A DNA stretch of 64,000 nt from Mesorhizobium zhangyense. Lineage in GTDB: Bacteria; Pseudomonadota; Alphaproteobacteria; Rhizobiales; Rhizobiaceae. The position numbers were made by a program, and so were the translations under genes. Shown piece by piece: positions 46,491 to 52,799 of the stretch; positions within the stretch are counted from its first letter, which is position 1, and each line of letters starts with the position of its first letter. Under the pieces are notes generated by a model, which saw only the letters and a list, made by a program, of their open reading frames with translations, searched no databases and had not been told where the DNA came from. The stretch spans positions 97,878 to 161,877 of the forward strand of contig NZ_JAAKZG010000014.1 in assembly GCF_011045115.1 (NCBI RefSeq). The letters run 5' to 3'.

Positions 46491-46510
46491 AACATACTAC
46501 TCGGTATGTT
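46491..46510. promoter_or_regulatory. TetR operator AACATAC-N6-GTATGTT
   Basis: A perfect 7-bp inverted repeat (46491-46497 and 46504-46510) with a 6-base spacer, in the promoter between the TetR gene and the SDR operon. The size and spacing fit TetR-family operators, and it can control both directions. Confidence 0.75.
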
Positions 46511-46549
46511 GTCAACGCGGCAAGCTTGAAGCCGCAGCTTGGAGGAGCG

Positions 46550-47365
46550 ATGTCCTATCTGGAGGAGCTGTTTTCGGTAACCGGCAAGACCGCGCTGGTG
46601 ACAGGCGCGGCGACCGGCATCGGCCGCATGGCCGCCACCGCGCTGGCGCAGGCCGGGGCACATGTGCTGATCGCTTCGCGCAAGGGCGATGAGTGCGAGC
46701 GCGTCGCTGCCGAGATCAATGCGCGGGGCGGCCCCGGAAAGGCCGAGGGCTTTGCCGGCGATGTCAGCACCGAGGCCGGCATACTGGCGCTGGCCGGCGC
46801 GGTGAAAGAACGAACCGGCAAGCTGAACATCCTGATCAACAATGCCGGCATTTCCTGGGGCGAGCCGTTCGAGACATTCCCCTACGCCGCCTGGGCCAAA
46901 GTGATGAATGTCAATGTCACCGCCATCTTCCACCTGACCCGCGAGTTGCTGCCGCTGCTTGATACGGCAGCGAGCGACGAGGACCCGGCCCGCGTCATCA
47001 ATCTCGGCTCGATCATGGGCACGCAACCTTTCGCCGACAACGCCTATTCCTACACGGCGTCGAAGGCCGCCGTTCATCACCTGACCCGCACGCTGGCGAT
47101 CGAGTTCGCCGGACGCCGCATCACCGTCAACGCTTTCGCGCCCGGTCCCTTTCAGAGCAAGATGATGGCCTTCGCCGTCGGCACTGACGACAAGGCAAAA
47201 CGCATGGGCGCCAACATTCCCTTGGGGCGGATCGGCGCGCCCGATGACATTGCGGGTGCAACGCTGTATCTGTGCAGCCGCGCCGGCCGCTATGTCACCG
47301 GCGCCATAGTGCCCATCGACGGCGGCCAGTCGGTCCAGCACGGCCTGCCGCCCTTTACCCAATGA
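46550..47365 (+). CDS. SDR-family oxidoreductase (first gene of the divergent operon)
   Basis: The product is 271 aa from the ATG at 46550, fixed by GGAGGAG seven bases upstream. The cofactor motif is TGAATGIGRMAA; NNAGISWG follows, then a Ser in LGSIM and YSYTASKAAVHH as the YxxxK active site. Classical SDRs oxidise hydroxyls or reduce carbonyls with NAD(P). In this operon it may oxidise a 3-hydroxyacyl-CoA or a hydroxylated precursor, which is inference. It sits 16 bp before the MaoC gene. Confidence 0.9.
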   Translation: MSYLEELFSVTGKTALVTGAATGIGRMAATALAQAGAHVLIASRKGDECERVAAEINARGGPGKAEGFAGDVSTEAGILALAGAVKERTGKLNILINNAGISWGEPFETFPYAAWAKVMNVNVTAIFHLTRELLPLLDTAASDEDPARVINLGSIMGTQPFADNAYSYTASKAAVHHLTRTLAIEFAGRRITVNAFAPGPFQSKMMAFAVGTDDKAKRMGANIPLGRIGAPDDIAGATLYLCSRAGRYVTGAIVPIDGGQSVQHGLPPFTQ

Positions 47366-47381
47366 CGAAAAGGCGAACCGC

Positions 47382-47876
47382 TTGACAACTTCCAGCCTGA
47401 AACCCGTAAGCCTCGAACAGCTTCTGTCCGGCGTCGGCAAGGAGGTCGGTGTCTCCCCTTGGCGTGAAGTCACGCAGACGATGATCGACCAGTTCGCCGA
47501 CGCCACCGACGACCACCAGTTCATCCATTGCGACCCGGAACGGGCAGTGCGCGAGACGCCTTTCGGCGGCACCATCGCCCATGGCTTCCTGACGCTGTCG
47601 CTATTGTCGGCGATGACCTACGAGACCATTCCGCCTTTGGAAGGCGGCGACATGGGCATCAATCAGGGTTTCGAGAGCCTTAAATTTGTCGCCCCGGTGA
47701 AGACCGGCGCGCGCATCCGCACCCGTTTCGTCCTCGCCGATGTGAAGGCGCGGCCCTCCGGCTGGGTGCAGGTGGCGCACGACGTGACCATCGAGATCGA
47801 GGATTCGAAGAAGCCGGCGCTGACCGCGCGCTGGCTGACGCTGACCTATGTCGAACCGGCAAAGGAAGCTGGATGA
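47382..47876 (+). CDS. MaoC-family dehydratase
   Basis: The product is 164 aa with a TTG start at 47382, supported by AAAAGGCG upstream and no better ATG. The hot-dog-fold signature reads DQFADATDDHQFIHCDPERAV and FGGTIAHGFLTLSLLS, which is the R-specific enoyl-CoA hydratase (MaoC) active site with catalytic Asp and His. It would hydrate an enoyl-CoA made by the ACAD. Its ATGA stop overlaps the next start (47873), indicating translational coupling. Confidence 0.9.
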   Translation: MTTSSLKPVSLEQLLSGVGKEVGVSPWREVTQTMIDQFADATDDHQFIHCDPERAVRETPFGGTIAHGFLTLSLLSAMTYETIPPLEGGDMGINQGFESLKFVAPVKTGARIRTRFVLADVKARPSGWVQVAHDVTIEIEDSKKPALTARWLTLTYVEPAKEAG

Positions 47877-48907
47877 GCGATCCGAATAGTCTCGATCGCG
47901 CAGCACTCGCCCCTTATCTGGAGGCCGAGGTTCCCGGATTTTCCGGGCTCGAGGCAATCGAGAAATTCAACGCAGGGCAATCGAACCCGACTTATCTGCT
48001 GGCGGCCAAAAGCGGGCGCTACGTGCTACGCGCCAAGCCGCCGGGTCAGTTGCTCAAATCGGCGCATCAGGTCGATCGCGAATACCGGGTGATGAAGGCG
48101 CTAGCCGGCACTGCGGTTCCAGTGCCGAGGATGCTGCATCTGGCGCCGGAAGAATCGCCCATCGGCCGCATGTTCTATGTGATGGAGCATGTCGAGGGCC
48201 GAATCTTCTGGGACCCGGCGCTGCCGGAAGCATCCTCGAACGAAGAACGCGCGGCGATCTACGATGCCATGAACGCCACGCTGGCGGCCCTGCACGATGT
48301 CGATGTTGAAGCCGCAGGCCTCGCCGACTACGGCCGCCCCGGCAATTATTTCGAGCGCCAGCTCGCACGCTGGACCAGCCAATACCGTGCTTCCGAGACC
48401 GGCAGCATCGCCGACATGGACCGGCTGATCGCCTGGCTGGAAACGCATATGCCGGCAGATGACGGCATCGTCTCGCTGGTGCATGGCGACTACCGGCTCG
48501 ACAACATGATCTTCGCACCGGACCGGCCGCAGGTGCTGGCCGTGCTCGACTGGGAACTGTCGACGCTCGGCCATCCCTTCTCCGACATCGCCTATCAGTG
48601 CATGCAATGGCGCCTGCCGCACCAGTCCGGCTTTCGCGGGCTGGGCGGCATCGACCGTGCAGCGCTCGGCCTGCCGTCGGAGGAAGCCTATGTCGCCGCC
48701 TATTGCGAGCGGCGCGGGCTGCAGGATATCCCGCGCTGGACCTTCTTCCTCGCCTTCTCCTTCTTCCGCCTCGCAGCGATCTGCCAGGGCGTCTACAAGC
48801 GCGCGCTGGATGGCAATGCGTCGAACCCGGAAAAGGCGAAGATGTATGGCAAGGCCGTAAAACTCCTGTCGCATCTGGCGGCGGAACTCATCGACAAGGA
48901 CAAATAA
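47873..48907 (+). CDS. APH-family phosphotransferase, ACAD10/11-type kinase (LvaA-like)
   Basis: The product is 344 aa. The aminoglycoside-phosphotransferase fold has the ATP region FNAGQSNPTYLL, KPPGQLLKSAHQVDREY, the Brenner motif HGDYRLDN (His204, Asp206, Asn211) and the metal-binding LDWELSTLGHPFSD. These features and the phrase YVMEHVEGRIFWDP match the APH domain of eukaryotic ACAD11 and LvaA, a kinase that phosphorylates 4-hydroxyacyl-CoA. It is not an antibiotic-resistance gene. Tight coupling to MaoC and the ACAD across the promoter supports this. Confidence 0.9.
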   Translation: MSDPNSLDRAALAPYLEAEVPGFSGLEAIEKFNAGQSNPTYLLAAKSGRYVLRAKPPGQLLKSAHQVDREYRVMKALAGTAVPVPRMLHLAPEESPIGRMFYVMEHVEGRIFWDPALPEASSNEERAAIYDAMNATLAALHDVDVEAAGLADYGRPGNYFERQLARWTSQYRASETGSIADMDRLIAWLETHMPADDGIVSLVHGDYRLDNMIFAPDRPQVLAVLDWELSTLGHPFSDIAYQCMQWRLPHQSGFRGLGGIDRAALGLPSEEAYVAAYCERRGLQDIPRWTFFLAFSFFRLAAICQGVYKRALDGNASNPEKAKMYGKAVKLLSHLAAELIDKDK

Positions 48908-48910
48908 AGC

Positions 48911-49687
48911 ATGAGCCGTTTTGACGGGATGACCGTGTTGATAACCGGGGCGACGGGCGGATTCGGCCGCCGTGCCGCCGAGCGTTTCGCAGCCGAAGGC
49001 GCGCGGCTCATCCTCTCGGACATGGACGAGGGCGTCCTGTCGGCCTTTGCCGAGACGCTCGATGTCGAGACAGCCATTCTGGCCGGAAACGTCGCCGACG
49101 AAGAGCTTTCGGAAAAGCTGGCGGCACTGGCCGTCGAACGCTTCGGGCGTCTCGACATCGCCGTCAACAATGCCGGCATCGCCCAGAGCTTCGTGCGCCT
49201 GCCGCAGGTTCCCTCCGACGAGGCGCGGCGGATCATCGAGGTCGATCTGCTCGGCGTCTTCTACGCCCTGAAGGCGCAGCTTCCGGTCATGGAGCGGCAA
49301 TTCCGCAAGACCGGCAAGGGTGGCGCCATCGTCAACATCGCCTCCGTCGCGGGCCTTGGCGGCGCGCCGAAACTCTCGGTCTATTCGGCAGCCAAGCACG
49401 GTGTCGTCGGCCTGACACGCTCGGCTGCCGCCGAATACGCATCCAAGGGCATTCGCGTCAACGCGGTCTGTCCCGCCTATGCCCGGACGAAAATGGTCGA
49501 CGATTTCGTCAAGATCACGCGCGCCACCGAGGCCGAGGCGATCACCGAATTGACGCGCGGCGTGCCGATGAAACGCGTCGCCGAAGTGGACGAGGTCATC
49601 GAGGTGATCATGTTTGCCGCTGACCCGAAGAACTCCTTCATGACCGGCCATACGCTGGCGGTCGACGGTGGCATTTCGGCCATCTGA
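48911..49687 (+). CDS. SDR-family oxidoreductase (last gene of the operon)
   Basis: The product is 258 aa beginning 3 bp after the kinase stop. Motifs are TGATGGFGRRAAE for the cofactor, NNAGIAQS, VNIASVAGLGG and YSAAKHGVVG for the active site. It is a glucose/3-hydroxyacyl-CoA-dehydrogenase-like SDR, most similar in shape to 3-oxoacyl reductases. Its role may be a ketone-to-alcohol step that creates the 4-hydroxyl or a beta-oxidation step. It is separate in sequence from the first SDR of the operon. Confidence 0.9.
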   Translation: MSRFDGMTVLITGATGGFGRRAAERFAAEGARLILSDMDEGVLSAFAETLDVETAILAGNVADEELSEKLAALAVERFGRLDIAVNNAGIAQSFVRLPQVPSDEARRIIEVDLLGVFYALKAQLPVMERQFRKTGKGGAIVNIASVAGLGGAPKLSVYSAAKHGVVGLTRSAAAEYASKGIRVNAVCPAYARTKMVDDFVKITRATEAEAITELTRGVPMKRVAEVDEVIEVIMFAADPKNSFMTGHTLAVDGGISAI

Positions 49688-49998
49688 ACAGACCTTTTGA
49701 TAATTCTACTCCGGCGGGCATCTGACGCAGTTTTCTCCGCTTCCGGTGCTCACGGACCCGAAAGTCCGCTCCGCTCCGGTTCTCGAAAACCACCCCAGCT
49801 GCCTCGCCCGAGCGAATTCTCAAAGAGGTCTTGGAAATCGTCAGCCGGCTTGGGCCTGCAACCTCTTAGACGAAAGTCATAAAACCAAAGGATCGATGGT
49901 CCTCGACCTTTCGCACGCGTAACTTTCACCCGCCGAATTGGGTTGGTTGGCCTACGCTTGTCTGCCCGTGTCGGCGGGATCTTTGGGAGGACACATCA
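49688..49998. other. Intergenic region before the MHS transporter
   Basis: 311 bp with no plausible gene. It contains only short GC-rich inverted fragments. A promoter for the transporter is expected near 49915-49985, but I see no clear -35/-10 pair. Confidence 0.3.
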
Positions 49999-51885
49999 AT
50001 GGCAATGGCAGCAAGCGCGGGCTCAGCCACGCGCGGCATGACCCGTGAGGAAAAGAAAGTCATCTTCGCTTCCTCGCTCGGCACGGTTTTCGAATGGTAC
50101 GATTTCTATCTCTACGGTGCGCTTGCTGCCTTCATCGGCGCGGCCTTCTTCAGCGAATATCCTGAAGCCACGCGCAACATCTTTGCGCTTCTGGCCTTTG
50201 CTGCCGGCTTCCTCGTGCGCCCCTTCGGCGCGCTCATCTTCGGCCGCGTCGGCGATCTCGTCGGCCGCAAATACACCTTCCTCGTCACCATCATGATCAT
50301 GGGCACGTCGACATTCCTCGTCGGCCTGCTGCCCGGCTCGGCCACCATCGGTATTGCCGCCCCGATCATCCTGATCATCCTTCGTATGCTTCAGGGCCTG
50401 GCGCTCGGCGGCGAATATGGCGGTGCTGCGACCTATGTCGCGGAGCACGCGCCCGACGGCAGGCGCGGCTTCTACACCTCCTGGATCCAGACGACGGCCA
50501 CGCTCGGCCTGTTCCTGTCGCTGGTCATCATCCTGATCATACAGGCCTCGATGAGCGCCGACGACTTCAAGGCCTGGGGTTGGCGCATTCCGTTCCTGAT
50601 CTCGGTCGTCCTGCTCGGCATTTCCGTGTGGATTCGACTGTCGCTGAGCGAATCGCCGGCTTTCCAGCGCATGAAGGAAGAAGGCAAGGGTTCCAAAGCG
50701 CCACTGTCGGAAGCCTTCGGACAATGGAAGAACGCCAGGATCGCGCTGCTTGCCCTGTTCGGCCTCACCGCCGGCCAGGCCGTGGTGTGGTATTCCGGCC
50801 AGTTCTACACGCTGTTCTTCCTGCAGAACGTGCTCAAGGTGGATGGCGTCTCGGTCAATATCATGATCGCCATCGCGCTGGCGCTCGGCACCGGCTTCTT
50901 CGTCTTCTTCGGCTGGCTGTCGGACAAGATCGGCCGCAAGCCGATCATCATGGCCGGCCTTGCGCTCGCCATCGTCACCTACTTCCCACTGTTCAAGGCG
51001 CTTACCTGGGCCGCAAACCCGGCACTCGCCAGCGCACAGCAGAACGTTCGTGCAACGGTGACGGCTGCTCCGGGGGACTGCAAGTTCCAGTTCAACCCGG
51101 TCGGCACCAGAAAGCCGCTGACCTCCTGCGACGTCGCAACGGACTTCCTGGCAAAGAGCGCAGTTCCCTACGACATCGTGGCGACGGCTCCCGCCGGCAC
51201 GCCTGCGAGCGTGAAGATCGGCGAGGAAACCGTCGAATCCTACGACGTGGTCGCTGCCGGAGCCGATGCTGCCGCCAAAGACGGCGCCTTCAAGAAGGGC
51301 ATCAACATCGCTCTTCAGGACGGCGGCTATCCGCTGGTTCGCGATCCTGCGAAGGTCGCGGATTCGAAGCTCGACGCATTGGTCGCCGCCAACCCGAAAC
51401 TGGCGCTTGACGCAGCCGCTATCCGCGGCGGCGAAAAGGCCATGGTTCCGGTCGACAAGGCCATCGCCGACAAGCTGGTGACGGCCGAGGAAGCGGCAGG
51501 TGCTACCGAAGTGCCGGTTTATACCGTTCCCGGCGCCGGCGCGTTCAAGATGGTTGCCGATCCGGCCGCCGTCAGCTGGCCGAAGATCATCGCCATCCTG
51601 TTCGTGTTCGTCGTTTATGTGACGATGGTCTACGGGCCGATCGCGGCGATCCTGGTCGAGATGTTCCCGACCCGCATCCGCTACACCGGCATGTCGCTGC
51701 CTTACCACATCGGCAACGGCTGGTTCGGCGGCCTGCTGCCAGCAGTCGTGTTCGCCATGAGCGCGGCCAAGGGCGATATCTACTACGGCCTCTGGTATCC
51801 GATCGTGATCGCGGCGATGACACTGATCATCGGCCTGATCTTCGTGAGAGACACCAAGGACACCGACCTCGACGCCATCAAGTAA
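49999..51885 (+). CDS. MFS transporter, metabolite:H+ symporter (MHS) family, with a large periplasmic insertion
   Basis: The product is 628 aa, about 180 longer than typical MHS proteins. The start GGGAGGACACATCA-ATG is strong. MHS hallmarks are SLGTVFEWYDFYLYG in helix 1, GRVGDLVGRK in loop 2-3, LQGLALGGEYGGAATYVAEHAP and SDKIGRKPIIM in loop 8-9. Residues about 340-525, between helix 9 and helix 10, form an extra Ala/Asp-rich domain on the predicted periplasmic side with two cysteines (GDCKFQF and TSCDVAT). Relatives import proline/betaine, shikimate, citrate or alpha-ketoglutarate. Substrate is unknown. Confidence 0.9.
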   Translation: MAMAASAGSATRGMTREEKKVIFASSLGTVFEWYDFYLYGALAAFIGAAFFSEYPEATRNIFALLAFAAGFLVRPFGALIFGRVGDLVGRKYTFLVTIMIMGTSTFLVGLLPGSATIGIAAPIILIILRMLQGLALGGEYGGAATYVAEHAPDGRRGFYTSWIQTTATLGLFLSLVIILIIQASMSADDFKAWGWRIPFLISVVLLGISVWIRLSLSESPAFQRMKEEGKGSKAPLSEAFGQWKNARIALLALFGLTAGQAVVWYSGQFYTLFFLQNVLKVDGVSVNIMIAIALALGTGFFVFFGWLSDKIGRKPIIMAGLALAIVTYFPLFKALTWAANPALASAQQNVRATVTAAPGDCKFQFNPVGTRKPLTSCDVATDFLAKSAVPYDIVATAPAGTPASVKIGEETVESYDVVAAGADAAAKDGAFKKGINIALQDGGYPLVRDPAKVADSKLDALVAANPKLALDAAAIRGGEKAMVPVDKAIADKLVTAEEAAGATEVPVYTVPGAGAFKMVADPAAVSWPKIIAILFVFVVYVTMVYGPIAAILVEMFPTRIRYTGMSLPYHIGNGWFGGLLPAVVFAMSAAKGDIYYGLWYPIVIAAMTLIIGLIFVRDTKDTDLDAIK

Positions 51886-51900
51886 GGCTGACAGAAACAA

Positions 51901-51942
51901 AACACCCGCCAGGCTTGACCGCCTGGCGGGTGTTTCTTTTTT
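51901..51942. terminator. Strong bidirectional terminator after the MHS transporter
   Basis: A 14-bp perfect stem (AACACCCGCCAGGC, 51901-51914, and its complement 51921-51934) with a six-base loop, then a T-rich run (51933-51942). It separates convergent genes. Confidence 0.92.
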
Positions 51943-51964
51943 GACTGAAAATCGAAGCGTCAGA

Positions 51965-52195
<231 letters not shown>

Positions 52196-52232
52196 TCAGG
52201 CAAACGCCGCCTGCAATCGAAGGTTCCACCCT

Positions 52233-52799
52233 TCAGGCGGCAGCGTCAACAGCCGCCTGCGACAGGAACGCGAAGGCATAATCCGAGAACGAACGCCAGC
52301 ATTCCAAGCGGAAAGCATCTTCCGCCGTGCGCAGGATAACCACCTCGATTTTGCCGAGAATCGTACGCGAGCAGGCGCCCACCGGAAACGCCGCAAGCGA
52401 CAGATCCTGCGGGCAGCCGGCATTGAGCGTGGCAGCCGCTGCCGGCCCGGTGACGGAGAAGCCGACATTGCGATGCGAGACGCCGACCGCTGAATGCAGC
52501 GCCTTGACGCCGGCGCAATCGGCCAGCGGATCGCCACCTGCCTCGTCGATGACAAGCCACTCGTCCGGCCCGAGCCAGAGTGCGGTACGCCCATCCTTCG
52601 AAGCCGATGTCTTCGGCGCCTTGGGCAAGGTTACACCGAGCGCCTTTGACAAGGCGGCGACGGACGCGGCGGGCGCGCGCAGCGAAATACGTTCGGCAGG
52701 CGCCAGCACGGCAAGCTTGACGCCCGTCGCGGAGAAATCACGCCCGGCAAGCGCCGGTGCGCGCGCAGCGGTCGCAGTTTTGACAGCAGCTTTAGCCAT
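52233..52799 (-). CDS. soxG: Sarcosine oxidase gamma subunit
   Basis: The product is 188 aa. GTAWLGPDEWLVIDEAGGD-like sequence (LWLGPDEWLVIDEA) and the later FPVGACSRTILGKIEVVILRT are the gamma-subunit signatures that align to the C-terminal GcvT-like fold. It lacks its own cofactor and completes the heterotetramer. Its ATG overlaps the end of soxA by 8 bp (ATGGCTAA), so it is translated with soxA. It is the last gene of the operon. Confidence 0.93.
   Translation of the reverse strand: MAKAAVKTATAARAPALAGRDFSATGVKLAVLAPAERISLRAPAASVAALSKALGVTLPKAPKTSASKDGRTALWLGPDEWLVIDEAGGDPLADCAGVKALHSAVGVSHRNVGFSVTGPAAAATLNAGCPQDLSLAAFPVGACSRTILGKIEVVILRTAEDAFRLECWRSFSDYAFAFLSQAAVDAAA

Noticed and set aside
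46406..47575. Extension of the TetR frame upstream to 47575
   Set aside because: It runs antisense to the SDR and MaoC genes; the family start is at 46405.
47873..48907. Antibiotic-resistance aminoglycoside phosphotransferase
   Set aside because: The APH fold here is of the ACAD11/LvaA type and lies in an acyl-CoA catabolic operon.
50023..51900. 625-aa minus-strand frame antisense to the MHS transporter
   Set aside because: Shadow of the transporter; no domain and it starts inside the terminator region.
52206..52241. Hairpin GCCGCCTG/CAGGCGGC at the soxG stop as a terminator
   Set aside because: The stem overlaps the coding end and no T-run follows.
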